Shown here one piece after another: positions 9,802 to 17,817 of a stretch of 64,000 nt of DNA. A program made the translations under genes and the position numbers. Under the pieces are notes generated by a model that worked only from the letters and a program-made list of their open reading frames with translations, did no database searches and was not told the origin of the DNA. The DNA is taken from contig NZ_JACHOT010000004.1 in NCBI RefSeq assembly GCF_014200015.1, positions 248,001-312,000 on the forward strand. The letters are read 5' to 3'. Each line of letters starts with the position of its first letter. Within the stretch, counting starts at the first letter, position 1. The stretch comes from Aminobacter niigataensis. Its GTDB lineage: Bacteria > Pseudomonadota > Alphaproteobacteria > Rhizobiales > Rhizobiaceae.

Positions 9802-9911
9802 AAATTCCGCGACGAGTTCCACTCCGAGCGGCCGACCGGGACGCCCTTAGCGGCACAAAACGATCCCGGAGGCCAACACCCGGCAGCGCAGTGCGCCCCC
9901 GGGTGCTTTTT
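9802..9911 (+). ncRNA. candidate small RNA or attenuated leader upstream of ffh
   Basis: In the 344-base stretch 9638-9981 without a gene, a good promoter and a strong terminator bracket about 110 nt. No convincing ORF is seen. The SRP RNA tetraloop motif GGAAGCAGC is absent, so this is not 4.5S RNA. It could be a free-standing sRNA, or the terminated leader of ffh, whose start is 70 nt beyond the terminator. Confidence 0.4.
9877..9911 (+). terminator. intrinsic terminator between the leader promoter and ffh
   Basis: CACCCGG (9877-9883) pairs with CCGGGTG (9899-9905); the loop can form an inner GCGCA/TGCGC stem. CTTTTT follows directly. Confidence 0.7.
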
Positions 9912-9981
9912 GGTTTGGTTCGCAGTCGCAGAGGCATTACCTCTCGGTTCGCCACCGGTTGGCTGAGAGAAGGGAAGTTGA

Positions 9982-11562
9982 ATGTTTGAATCGCTGCAAG
10001 AGCGACTTGGATCGATCCTCAACGGCCTGACCGGCCGTGGCGCGCTGTCGGAAGCCGATGTCTCGGCTGCCCTGCGCGAGGTTCGTCGTGCCTTGCTCGA
10101 AGCGGACGTCGCACTCGAAGTGGTCCGCTCCTTCACCGATCGCGTCCGCGAGAAGGCGGTCGGCGCGGCGGTCCTGAAATCGATCAAGCCCGGACAGATG
10201 GTCGTCAAGATCGTCCATGACGAGCTGATCGAGATGCTCGGCTCCGAAGGCGTCGCCATCGACCTCAATGCGCCGGCGCCGGTTGTCATCATGATGGTCG
10301 GCCTGCAGGGCTCGGGCAAGACGACGACCTCGGCCAAGATCGCCAAGCGGCTGACCGAGCGCCAGGGCAAGAAGGTCCTGATGGCCTCGCTCGACACGCG
10401 CCGTCCGGCAGCGCAGGAGCAGCTGCGCCAGCTCGGCGAGCAGACAAAGGTTGCCACCCTTCCCGTCATTACCGGCCAGTCACCGGTCGACATCGCCAAG
10501 CGCGCCGTCCAGGCGGCCAAGCTCGGCGGCCATGACGTCGTCATCCTCGATACCGCCGGCCGTACCCATATCGACGAGCCGCTGATGGCCGAGATGGCCG
10601 ACATCCGCAAGGTGTCGGACCCGCACGAGATCCTGCTCGTCGCCGACTCGCTGACCGGCCAGGACGCCGTCAACCTCGCCAAGAATTTCGACGACCGCGT
10701 CGGCATCACTGGCCTGGTGCTGACCCGCATGGACGGCGACGGCCGTGGCGGTGCCGCGCTTTCGATGCGTGCCGTCACCGGCAAGCCGATCAAGCTGATC
10801 GGCGTCGGCGAGAAGATGGAAGCGCTGGAGGAGTTCTATCCCAAGCGCATCGCCGACCGCATCCTCGGCATGGGCGACATCGTTTCGCTGGTCGAGAAGG
10901 CAGCCGAAAACATCGACGCGGAAAAGGCCGCGGCGATGGCCAAGAAGATGCAGTCGGGCAAGTTCGACCTGAACGACCTCGCCGACCAGCTTGGCCAGAT
11001 GCAGAAGATGGGCGGCATGGGCGGCATCATGGGCATGATGCCAGGCATGGGCAAGATGAAGGACCAGATGGCTTCGGCCGGCCTGGACGACAAGATGTTC
11101 GGCCGCCAGATCGCCATCATCTCGTCGATGACCAAGGCCGAGCGCGCCAACCCCGACGTTTTGAAGCATTCGCGCAAGAAGCGCATCGCCGCCGGCTCCG
11201 GAACCGATGCGGCCGAAATCAACAAGCTGCTCAAGATGCATCGCCAGATGGCCGACATGATGAAGGCCATGGGCGGCAAGGGCAAAGGCGGCGGTCTCAT
11301 GCGCGGCATGATGGGCGGCCTTGCTTCAAAGATGGGCCTCGGCGGCATGATGCCGGGCATGGGCGGCATGCCCGACCTGTCGAAGATGGATCCCAAGCAG
11401 CTCGAAGCGCTGCAGAAGCAGGCGGAAGCCGCCGGCCTCGGCCAGGGCCTCAAGGGCCTGCCCGGCGGTGGACTTCCCGGTGGCGGTTTGCCGGGCCTGC
11501 CTGGCGGCATGAAGCTTCCGGGCCTCGGTGGCGGCCTGCCTGGCCTCGGCAAGAAGAAGTGA
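9982..11562 (+). CDS. ffh: signal recognition particle protein Ffh
   Basis: The SRP GTPase that binds signal sequences of nascent membrane proteins and docks with FtsY. NG domain residues 1-295 carry GLQGSGKTT (G1), DTRRPAAQEQL, DTAGRTHID (G3) and TRMDGDGRGG (G4/G5). The methionine-rich M domain follows (about 300-435), with MGGMGGIMGMMPGMGKMK and the RNA-binding helix SRKKRIAAGSG. At 526 residues it is about 70 longer than E. coli Ffh, because of a Gly/Met/Pro/Leu-rich tail rich in LPGGGLPG repeats. The next gene starts 10 bases after the stop, so ffh, the chorismate mutase gene and rpsP may be cotranscribed. Confidence 0.98.
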   Translation: MFESLQERLGSILNGLTGRGALSEADVSAALREVRRALLEADVALEVVRSFTDRVREKAVGAAVLKSIKPGQMVVKIVHDELIEMLGSEGVAIDLNAPAPVVIMMVGLQGSGKTTTSAKIAKRLTERQGKKVLMASLDTRRPAAQEQLRQLGEQTKVATLPVITGQSPVDIAKRAVQAAKLGGHDVVILDTAGRTHIDEPLMAEMADIRKVSDPHEILLVADSLTGQDAVNLAKNFDDRVGITGLVLTRMDGDGRGGAALSMRAVTGKPIKLIGVGEKMEALEEFYPKRIADRILGMGDIVSLVEKAAENIDAEKAAAMAKKMQSGKFDLNDLADQLGQMQKMGGMGGIMGMMPGMGKMKDQMASAGLDDKMFGRQIAIISSMTKAERANPDVLKHSRKKRIAAGSGTDAAEINKLLKMHRQMADMMKAMGGKGKGGGLMRGMMGGLASKMGLGGMMPGMGGMPDLSKMDPKQLEALQKQAEAAGLGQGLKGLPGGGLPGGGLPGLPGGMKLPGLGGGLPGLGKKK

Positions 11563-11572
11563 GGAGCGCGCG

Positions 11573-11899
11573 ATGACCGATATCAATCCTCAGGCGCAGC
11601 TCCAGGAGCTGCGTGCCTCGATCGACAACATCGATGCCGCCCTGATCCATATGCTCGCCGAGCGCTTCCGCTGCACCAAGGCGGTGGGCGTGCTCAAGGC
11701 GACCCATGGCCTGCCGCCGGCCGATCCGGCGCGCGAGCAGACCCAGATCGAGCGCCTGCGCCGTCTGGCCGACGATGCCCATCTCGATCCGGATTTCGCG
11801 GAGAAGTTCCTCAACTTCATCATCCGCGAGGTGATCCGGCATCATGAAATGCTGGCCGCCGAACATAACGGTGGCTCAGACAGGACTACCTCCGCCTGA
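11573..11899 (+). CDS. chorismate mutase, AroQ class
   Basis: Converts chorismate to prephenate for Phe/Tyr synthesis. It is a 108-residue all-helical AroQ-type protein: [23 protein letters not shown] (helix 1 with the active-site Arg), [23 protein letters not shown] (with Lys and the conserved Arg) and a C-terminal helix pair. The start at 11573 has GAGGAG upstream and lies 10 bases after ffh. The location between ffh and rpsP is typical of Rhizobiales. Confidence 0.92.
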   Translation: MTDINPQAQLQELRASIDNIDAALIHMLAERFRCTKAVGVLKATHGLPPADPAREQTQIERLRRLADDAHLDPDFAEKFLNFIIREVIRHHEMLAAEHNGGSDRTTSA

Positions 11900-11954
11900 G
11901 GCGGAACAAGCAGAACATACCAAACCCAAGACAGAACTATTCAGGAGTAAGACA

Positions 11955-12347
11955 ATGTCCCTTAAGATCCGCCTGGCCCGCGCCGGCTCGAAGAAGCGCC
12001 CCTACTACCACATCGTCATCGCCGACGCCCGCAGCCCGCGCGACGGCCGCTTCATCGAGGCGATCGGCGCCTGGAACCCGCTGCTGCCCAAGGACGGCGA
12101 TCGCGTGAAGATCGACGGCGACCGCGTCAAGCATTGGATGGCGAACGGCGCGCTGCCGACCGACCGCGTTGCCCGCTTCCTCGACGAGGCTGGCCTTGTG
12201 AAGCGCGAAACCCGCTCGAACCCGACCAAGGGTGAGCCGGGCAAGAAGGCCCAGGAGCGTCTGGCTGCCCTGAAGAAGGCCCAGGACGATGCAGCCGCCG
12301 CGATCGCCGCTGCCGCCGCTGCCCCGGCCGAGGCTTCTGCCGAGTAA
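11955..12347 (+). CDS. rpsP: 30S ribosomal protein S16
   Basis: A small-subunit assembly protein. The core [20 protein letters not shown]...[13 protein letters not shown]...GAWNPL is diagnostic. At 130 residues it is longer than the 80-90 residue E. coli form, as usual in alphaproteobacteria, because of a Lys/Ala-rich tail. The start at 11955 has AGGAGTAAGACA upstream. In most relatives rimM, trmD and rplS follow; here a terminator ends the operon at once. Confidence 0.97.
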   Translation: MSLKIRLARAGSKKRPYYHIVIADARSPRDGRFIEAIGAWNPLLPKDGDRVKIDGDRVKHWMANGALPTDRVARFLDEAGLVKRETRSNPTKGEPGKKAQERLAALKKAQDDAAAAIAAAAAAPAEASAE

Positions 12348-12371
12348 TTTTCGCCCAACCGGCGACTGGAG

Positions 12372-12402
12372 AACGGCGGGCCGCAAGGTCCGCCGTTTTC
12401 GT
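12372..12402 (+). terminator. intrinsic terminator of the ffh-aroQ-rpsP operon
   Basis: An 11-bp stem AACGGCGGGCC / GGTCCGCCGTT (one G-T pair) with a GCAA tetraloop, followed by TTCGTTT, 25 nt after the rpsP stop. Confidence 0.85.
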
Positions 12403-12514
12403 TTGCATCTGCCTTGGTTCATCCAACTGGCAGCAGTCGAGTCGCCAGCCGGTCGCTTGACCGCTTCTCGTGGCCGCGCCACCTTGCCACGGCGCGGGCC
12501 AGGAGGAGCAGGCG

Positions 12515-13048
12515 ATGTCCAGCAGCACTTCGATCAATGCCAACGGTGTGTCCGAGCCCTTCGCGGCGGAATCCGTGCCGCTCGAGGCCTTTTCGCAGGG
12601 CGAGCGTTTCGGTTCGAGTTTCAGGCACCTATCCAATTTCGCAGGCGGCGACCACGTCGGCGTGGCGCTGGAAGAACTCGCGCCGGGCAAGGAATCCAAC
12701 CCGTCGCACTATCACATGCTTGAGGAGGAGCACGCCTACATCCTCGAGGGCGCGCTTACGCTTCGGCTCGGCGCACGCGCCTATGTCATGAAGGCCGGCG
12801 ACTATGTCTGCTTTCCGGCAGGGCAAAAGGTCGGACACTCGCTGTTCAACCATACGAACGAGCCCTGCCGCTATCTCATCATCGGCGAGCGCGATCCCAA
12901 CGATGTCATCGTCTATCCCGACTCCGGCCGGGTCAGCGTCCGGCTGACCGGGGAGGGCTACCGCAAGGCGGCGACGATGGACTACTGGGAGGGCATCGAC
13001 ACGACCGCTGCCGGAACTGCGACCCCGGCTGCGCACCCTCAGGAATAG
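12515..13048 (+). CDS. cupin-domain protein
   Basis: A 177-residue single-domain cupin. Metal-binding motif 1 is SHYHMLEEEHAYILEGAL (His-x-His and Glu), and motif 2 is AGDYVCFPAGQKVGHSLFNHT. The C-terminus has IGERDPNDVIVYPDSG, typical of a subgroup annotated only as cupin, sometimes as transcriptional-regulator relatives without the HTH. No HTH is present here. Substrate unknown. AGGAGGAGCA precedes the start. Its 3' end overlaps the convergent channel gene by 10 bases. Confidence 0.85.
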   Translation: MSSSTSINANGVSEPFAAESVPLEAFSQGERFGSSFRHLSNFAGGDHVGVALEELAPGKESNPSHYHMLEEEHAYILEGALTLRLGARAYVMKAGDYVCFPAGQKVGHSLFNHTNEPCRYLIIGERDPNDVIVYPDSGRVSVRLTGEGYRKAATMDYWEGIDTTAAGTATPAAHPQE

Positions 13049-13944
13049 AAGAAGTTCTCGGCGGCCAGCATCGGCGGCGGCGTTTCACCCAAGGCCTCGA
13101 ACACCGAGATCTCGCAGACGCGGCACAGGCCGTCGAGGGCAAGGTCGTTGGCCTCCATGCCGAAGGGGTCCTCCAGCTCTTCCGAGAGCGCGTCGAGGCC
13201 GAAGAAGGTGTAGGCGATCAGTGCGGTAAACAGCGGCGTCGCCCAGCCAGCGGACGCCGCCAGGCCGAATGGCAGGAGCAGGCAGAAGACATAAGCCGTG
13301 CGCTGCAGGAGCAGCGTGTAGGCGAAGGGCAGGGGCGTGCCCATGATGCGTTCGCAGCCCGCCTGCAGGGCGGCGATCGCCGACAGCCGCTCGTCGAGGA
13401 TGCGATAGTCCATGGCTTCCAGAACCTTGGCGCGCTTGAGCAGGGCGAGCCTCGTGCCCATGCGGCGGATGGTGGCGTCCGGCTTGTTGGTGGCGGCATG
13501 GATCTCGTCGACGGCGTCGCCGATGAAGGGGCGGGCTGCCTCGCGCGTGTCGACGCGGCGCAGTTCGCCGCGCAGGAAGTGGCAGAAGGCCAGCGCATCC
13601 ATCAGGAACGGCCGCAACTCGTCGCGGTCCGAAATCATCGCGTTGGAGGCGCGCGACAGGTTCCGGATCTCGAAGACCAGCTGGCCCCACAGCTTGCGCG
13701 CCTCCCACCAGCGGTCATAGGCGGCGTTGTTGCGGAAACCGAGATAGATCGACAGGGCGACGCCAAGCAGGGCGAAGGGCGCGACGCCGGCGTCACCCAG
13801 GTTGAGATCGAGCGCCTTGATCGCCGCCACCACCAAAGCGCCGTAGAGCGCGAAGCCGAAGATCTGCGGCAGGATGCGCGGCACGACGGACCCGCGCATG
13901 ACGAAGAACAGTTTCAGCAGGCCGGTGCGGGGGCGGACGATCAT
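13039..13944 (-). CDS. bestrophin-like (UPF0187) membrane channel
   Basis: A 301-residue inner-membrane protein of the bestrophin/YneE family, which forms pentameric ion channels. Hallmarks: the first membrane helices VVPRILPQIFGFALYGALVVAAI and FALLGVALSIYLGFRNNAAYDRWWEARKLWG, then two later helices (AYVFCLLLPFGLAAS and ATPLFTALIAYTFFGLDALSEELEDPFG). The acidic EELEDPFG motif is the conserved calcium-clasp-like segment of the family. Ion selectivity cannot be read. It stands alone. Confidence 0.88.
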   Translation of the reverse strand: MIVRPRTGLLKLFFVMRGSVVPRILPQIFGFALYGALVVAAIKALDLNLGDAGVAPFALLGVALSIYLGFRNNAAYDRWWEARKLWGQLVFEIRNLSRASNAMISDRDELRPFLMDALAFCHFLRGELRRVDTREAARPFIGDAVDEIHAATNKPDATIRRMGTRLALLKRAKVLEAMDYRILDERLSAIAALQAGCERIMGTPLPFAYTLLLQRTAYVFCLLLPFGLAASAGWATPLFTALIAYTFFGLDALSEELEDPFGMEANDLALDGLCRVCEISVFEALGETPPPMLAAENFFYS

Positions 13945-14104
13945 GCGGGCGGAAACCTCTGGCGGTGCCGTGAGGCCGCCATTGTGCGCCGAAGGCTATC
14001 GGGAAGTCACCTCCAAATGCGACGTTGGCGCCAGTTTCGTCGAAATGATTCAGTCACTTGGCGGCTCGACGCGGGCTACCGCCATTTGCTGGGCCGGCCA
14101 GGGT

Positions 14105-15352
14105 TCAGCGACGTGTGTTCTTGCCGGTCAACAGTTCCAGCAGACTGCGGAACGGACCGCCGCGGCGAAGCTTGCGAACCTCGGCTGCCAGCTCCGCGGT
14201 CCTGCCCGAGAGTTCGCCCATGGCGAAATGAAACTCCTCGCTTGGTCCCACCCCTTCGCGCAGCTTGATGAAGCGGGGGTCGAAGATACGGTTCTGCTGG
14301 AGAAACGTTTCGAGGATCGCGGCCAGGGCCAAATCCTCCTCGGAGGCGACCTTCCTGGGCCAATCCCGTTCGGAAAGGACCGCGCGATAGATCGCCTCGA
14401 GTTGCAGTGCGCCTTCGTCGCTGTTGAAGTTCCGCCTGACATGCTGGGTCACACCGGCTGCGTCGTCTGGCCGATAGGCGGCGATTTCCCTGTCCAGGAC
14501 TTCAGGTGACGCTGCTTCGGAAAGCGCGCCATAGGCAAAGTTGACGGCAGCGAAATCGTCGAGCCGTTGCCTGGTCACCAGGCCGCCGATGCCGAAACGG
14601 TCGGCGTTGATGACGGCGCGGCCTTTGGCCAGCGCTTCGAGCGCCATTCGTCCGCTGGCGAAGACCAGGTCGACACCATCGAGGCGCTTGACGACATCGT
14701 CGGCTGCCTTTGCCACCAATTCGCCGCGGAAGGCGATGCCGCGCCGTTCGCACGCTTCGGCAATCAAGTTGGCGAAGGGAATGGTGCCGGGGTGGGCAAA
14801 GATCGCGGCCGTGTGCAGCTTCACCGGTGCCGGTGCGGCGGGACCGACGCGCTTGAGGTCGATGGTGTTTGGCCAGAACGTGACGCGTGACGGCGGCAGG
14901 CCGTTTTCGTCGACAAGCCGGCCGCGCAGCACGCTGCGCACATAGAAATAACGCCTGATGCGGGGATGAACGGGGGGCGCATCCTGGTCGCTGGCGAAGT
15001 CATGGCAGGCAAACACCGCCGGCGTGCCGGGAAAGCGGACGAGGGCGGCGATCGTGGGACCCGTGTGGTGGCCGTGAATGATTTCGGGCACTTCACTGAG
15101 CGGTGCCAGCGAGGTGACCACCGGCGAGCCGGTGGCGCGGATTTCGGCCGCCGCCGGGCCGGTCACGGGCGCGAAGGTGACGACCGAATGGCCGCGCCGG
15201 CGCAGCGCCAGCACCGTGTCGCGGACGAGCGTTTCCGTGCCGCTGCGGCCGGTCAGGACGGCATTGGTCATGAGAATGCGCAGCGGGCGATCTTGGCCGT
15301 TTGCGTCTGTCACAGGGCTGGAATGCGCGGCGTCGACGCTGTCACGCGCCAT
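14105..15352 (-). CDS. GT-B fold glycosyltransferase-like protein
   Basis: A 415-residue cytosolic protein with two Rossmann-like halves. The N-terminal half begins PLRILMTNAVLTGRSGTETLVRDTVLALRRRGH, the glycine-rich acceptor-side loop of GT4-type transferases. The second half has AIFAHPGTIP and ALEALAKGRAVINADRFGIGGLV, like the donor-site loop. Classic EX7E residues are not clear, so donor and acceptor are unknown. The start could be TTG at 15397 or ATG at 15352; the latter is chosen though its ribosome site is weak. It is not embedded in a polysaccharide cluster. Confidence 0.7.
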   Translation of the reverse strand: MARDSVDAAHSSPVTDANGQDRPLRILMTNAVLTGRSGTETLVRDTVLALRRRGHSVVTFAPVTGPAAAEIRATGSPVVTSLAPLSEVPEIIHGHHTGPTIAALVRFPGTPAVFACHDFASDQDAPPVHPRIRRYFYVRSVLRGRLVDENGLPPSRVTFWPNTIDLKRVGPAAPAPVKLHTAAIFAHPGTIPFANLIAEACERRGIAFRGELVAKAADDVVKRLDGVDLVFASGRMALEALAKGRAVINADRFGIGGLVTRQRLDDFAAVNFAYGALSEAASPEVLDREIAAYRPDDAAGVTQHVRRNFNSDEGALQLEAIYRAVLSERDWPRKVASEEDLALAAILETFLQQNRIFDPRFIKLREGVGPSEEFHFAMGELSGRTAELAAEVRKLRRGGPFRSLLELLTGKNTRR

Positions 15353-15478
15353 GGCTGGTGGTCCCGATTGCTGGCGCCCGCACTGCCCATCAAGCAATGC
15401 TAATGTAGCGTAGCCGGAATCGGGGTCAAGCTTGAGACAGATGCCGAGGCGTCGAACGCACCGGCATCAAATCGCGTC

Positions 15479-15511
15479 GTGCCGCGTCGCAGGCCATGCC
15501 CGACGCGGCAC
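15479..15511 (-). terminator. stem-loop downstream of asd
   Basis: A perfect 11-bp inverted repeat GTGCCGCGTCG / CGACGCGGCAC with an 11-nt loop, 17 bases after the asd stop. The T-run (CTTTTCC) is on the plus strand, not on the asd side, so for asd this is a hairpin without U-tract. Confidence 0.5.
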
Positions 15512-15527
15512 TTTTCCGAGGCTGGCC

Positions 15528-16562
15528 TCAGGCCGCCTTCTTCTTCGGCGCAATCAGGCCGCGCTCGACCAGCAGTTCGGCGATCTGCACGGCGTTGAGG
15601 GCGGCACCCTTGCGTAGATTGTCGGAGACGATCCACATCGACAGGCCGTTGTCGATGGTCTGGTCCTCGCGGATGCGCGAGATGTAGGTCGCATCCTCGC
15701 CGGCCGAGTCGAGCGGGGTGGCGTAGCCGCCGTCCTCGCGCTTGTCGATGACCAGGCAGCCCGGCGCTTCGCGCAGGATGTCGCGTGCCTCGTCGGCGGT
15801 GATCGGCTTGTCGAATTCGATGTTGACGGCTTCCGAGTGGCCGATGAACACCGGCACGCGTACGCAGGTGGCGGTCAGCTTGATCTTGGGATCGAGCATC
15901 TTCTTGGTCTCGGCGACCATCTTCCACTCTTCCTTGGTCGAGCCGTCGTCCATGAAGACGTCGATGTGCGGAATGACGTTGAAGGCGATGCGCTTGGTGA
16001 ACTTCTTGGCTTCGACCGGGTCGGCGACGAAGACGGCACGCGTCTGGGTGAACAGCTCGTCCATGCCTTCCTTGCCGGCGCCCGAAACGGACTGGTAGGT
16101 GGATACGACGATGCGCTTGATGGTGGCGGCGTCGTGCAGCGGCTTGAGCGCCACGACCAGCTGGGCCGTCGAGCAGTTCGGGTTGGCAATGATGTTCTTC
16201 TTGGTGAAGCCGGCAATCGCGTCCGGGTTCACTTCCGGAACGATCAGCGGCACGTCCTGGTCATAGCGGAAGGCCGACGAGTTATCGATGACGACGCAGC
16301 CCTGCTTGCCGATCTTGGGCGACCATTCCTTGGAAATGTTGCCACCGGCCGACATGATGCAGATATCGGTGTCGGAGAAGTCATAGGTGTCGAGAACCTT
16401 GACCTTCAGCGTCTTGTCGCCGAACGACACTTCGGTGCCGAGCGAGCGGCGCGAGGCCAGTGCGACGATCTCATCGACCGGAAAGCCGCGTTCCTCGAGG
16501 ATGTTGAGCATTTCCCGGCCGACATTGCCCGTGGCGCCGACGACTGCAACCTTGAAACCCAT
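15528..16562 (-). CDS. asd: aspartate-semialdehyde dehydrogenase
   Basis: Reduces aspartyl phosphate to aspartate semialdehyde, the branch point to lysine/diaminopimelate, threonine and methionine. The 344-residue length is standard. The NADP-binding motif GATGNVG is at residues 9-15, the catalytic Cys is C130 in NPNCSTAQL, and the conserved HSEAVNIEF block follows. The start at 16562 has AGGAG nine bases upstream. A long leader (about 260 nt) with a Thr/Lys/Met-rich peptide ORF and alternative hairpins precedes it. The gene ends in a hairpin. Confidence 0.97.
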   Translation of the reverse strand: MGFKVAVVGATGNVGREMLNILEERGFPVDEIVALASRRSLGTEVSFGDKTLKVKVLDTYDFSDTDICIMSAGGNISKEWSPKIGKQGCVVIDNSSAFRYDQDVPLIVPEVNPDAIAGFTKKNIIANPNCSTAQLVVALKPLHDAATIKRIVVSTYQSVSGAGKEGMDELFTQTRAVFVADPVEAKKFTKRIAFNVIPHIDVFMDDGSTKEEWKMVAETKKMLDPKIKLTATCVRVPVFIGHSEAVNIEFDKPITADEARDILREAPGCLVIDKREDGGYATPLDSAGEDATYISRIREDQTIDNGLSMWIVSDNLRKGAALNAVQIAELLVERGLIAPKKKAA

Positions 16563-16578
16563 ATCGAAAATCTCCTGT

Positions 16579-16653
16579 CCCTCTCCGCTCGCTTCTGGAG
16601 AAAACCCGCTGGCCGTTGCGGGCTTCATCCCCCGGGCCGGACCCGGGAGAGGG
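16579..16653 (-). promoter_or_regulatory. candidate attenuator of asd: competing hairpins between leader peptide and asd
   Basis: Reading the minus strand after the leader stop codon: CCCTCTCC (16653-16646), a CCCGGG-TCCGG-CCCGGG hairpin (16647-16631), then CCCGC-N8-GCGGG (16622-16605) directly followed by TTTT, a terminator-like hairpin. GGAGAGGG (16586-16579) just before the asd ribosome site is an exact 8-bp complement of CCCTCTCC. The two local hairpins and the long-range stem share bases, so they could be alternatives. The folding is by eye only. Confidence 0.5.
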
Positions 16654-16671
16654 TGAGCAGGCCAAGGGAAA

Positions 16672-16806
16672 TCACACCGTTTTGGTGGTGGTGGTTTTGG
16701 CCATGGTTTTGGTCGAAAGCAGGGACGCGGTTGCGCGCCCGGCACGATGGTTGGCATCGTGGCCGGGGAAGTCGAATGCGAAAAGCGCCATCAAGAGGCC
16801 GCGCAT
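16672..16806 (-). CDS. candidate asd leader peptide, 44 aa, ending in Thr/Lys/Met-rich run
   Basis: ATG at 16806 (AGGGAACC upstream) opens a 44-codon ORF that stops at 16672, 109 bases before the asd start codon. Its last 13 residues are TKTMAKTTTTKTV: seven Thr, three Lys and one Met, with four ACC codons in a row. Thr, Lys and Met are the end products of the pathway that Asd feeds. This is the layout of ribosome-mediated attenuation leaders such as thrL of enteric bacteria. The rest of the peptide has no notable feature. I know of no described asd leader peptide of this type in Rhizobiales. Confidence 0.6.
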   Translation of the reverse strand: MRGLLMALFAFDFPGHDANHRAGRATASLLSTKTMAKTTTTKTV

Positions 16807-16830
16807 CGGAGGGTTCCCTGTTCGCCGCCG

Positions 16831-16858
16831 CTTTTAGCCGGTTTGCGTGGAGAGTCAA
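16831..16858 (-). promoter_or_regulatory. candidate promoter of the asd leader transcript
   Basis: TTGACT (16858-16853), 16-base spacer, TAAAAG (16836-16831), predicted start near 16824, about 18 bases before the leader ATG. Confidence 0.5.
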
Positions 16859-16951
16859 TCGGGGCCGGAGCTGTCGGCCTCCGGCGCTTGTGATTTGACC
16901 TTTGTCGCCTAGTACCTAGGCTCGCCGTGGATCGATTGACGGAGGAGCCCC

Positions 16952-17338
16952 ATGGAAATCCTGTCGAAACGCGTCCCCATCGTCGCCACGCTGGCTGCGG
17001 CTGCCATGTTCACCCTGCCGGCACTTGCCCATCACGGCTGGTCCTGGACCCAGGACGGCTTTTTCGAGCTCAAGGGTGTCATCGCCGAAATCTACATCGG
17101 AAATCCGCATGCCACGCTCGACGTCGATGTCGAAGGCGACATCTGGCGGGTGGAACTCGCCCCGCCGGCGAGAACGATCTCGGCGGGCTTCAGCGACGAG
17201 GTCGCCAAAAAAGGCGACGAGGTCACCGCGATCGGAAACCGTTCGCGTGACGAAACCGAAAAACGCATGAAGGCAGTCCGGATCATCGTCAACGGCAAGA
17301 CCTACGACGTCTATTCGGACCGCGTGCCGCCGAGCTGA
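16952..17338 (+). CDS. DUF6152 family periplasmic protein
   Basis: A 128-residue exported protein: signal peptide (residues 1-26, ending ALA) followed directly by HHGWSWTQDGFFELKGVIAEIYIGNPHATLDVDV, the family's conserved HH...W and NPH motifs. It is a small beta-rich domain of unknown function. GGAGGAGC precedes the start. It sits immediately upstream of a four-helix membrane protein gene, with which it is probably cotranscribed. It is divergent from the asd leader. Confidence 0.82.
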   Translation: MEILSKRVPIVATLAAAAMFTLPALAHHGWSWTQDGFFELKGVIAEIYIGNPHATLDVDVEGDIWRVELAPPARTISAGFSDEVAKKGDEVTAIGNRSRDETEKRMKAVRIIVNGKTYDVYSDRVPPS

Positions 17339-17353
17339 GTGGGATCGGGGGAC

Positions 17354-17815
17354 GTGGAGCCGCTGCAGGCTATCGAGCAACTCGACGCCGTCAAGCTGCT
17401 CAAGACCTCGTACTTTGCCTACCCGGTGGTCAATGCGGTCCATATCGCCGCCATCGGCGCCTTGCTCACCTCGGTTGCGCTGATGGACCTGCGCATCCTT
17501 GGCGCCTTTCGCGCCCTGCCGGAGCGCCCCTTCGTGGCGCTTCTCAGGCGACTTGCCTTCCTCGCCTTCGGGGTGGCCGTGCTGAGCGGGCTCCTGCTGT
17601 TTTCGGTGCGCGCGTCGCACTATGCGCAGATGCCGGTGTTTCTCGCCAAGATGAGCCTCATCGGCCTCGCCGGGGCCAATTTCGTGGCGTTCGCCACCGT
17701 CGACAAGGGGCTTGATGCGAGTGTCCGTCCGCCGGCGCCACGCGTGCTTGCCGCAACCTCAATCGTGCTGTGGTGTGCCGTCCTGCTGTGCGGCCGCTTC
17801 ATCGGATTTCAGTGA
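17354..17815 (+). CDS. small integral membrane protein (about 153 aa)
   Basis: Four predicted membrane helices: YPVVNAVHIAAIGALLTSVAL, LAFLAFGVAVLSGLLLFSV, VFLAKMSLIGLAGANFVAFA and AATSIVLWCAVLLCGRFIGF. It resembles hypothetical membrane proteins that neighbour DUF6152 genes; I cannot name the family with certainty. The start is GTG at 17354, or GTG at 17339 directly after the upstream stop. The two genes likely form an operon. His in the first helix (NAVHIAA) is suggestive of a heme or metal site but this is a guess. Confidence 0.72.
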   Translation: MEPLQAIEQLDAVKLLKTSYFAYPVVNAVHIAAIGALLTSVALMDLRILGAFRALPERPFVALLRRLAFLAFGVAVLSGLLLFSVRASHYAQMPVFLAKMSLIGLAGANFVAFATVDKGLDASVRPPAPRVLAATSIVLWCAVLLCGRFIGFQ

Positions 17816-17817
17816 AG

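Noticed and set aside
9802-9911. 4.5S (SRP) RNA upstream of ffh
   Set aside because: The conserved GGAAGCAGC-type tetraloop region is absent, so only an unnamed RNA is proposed.
11280-11555. Repeats of GGC/ATG codons at the end of ffh as a DNA repeat
   Set aside because: They encode the Met/Gly-rich M domain and LPGGG tail of Ffh; protein-level low complexity explains them.
16872-16884. CCGGAG/CTCCGG hairpin between the asd leader promoter and the DUF6152 gene
   Set aside because: Short stem, no T-run, no gene ends there; not reported as terminator.
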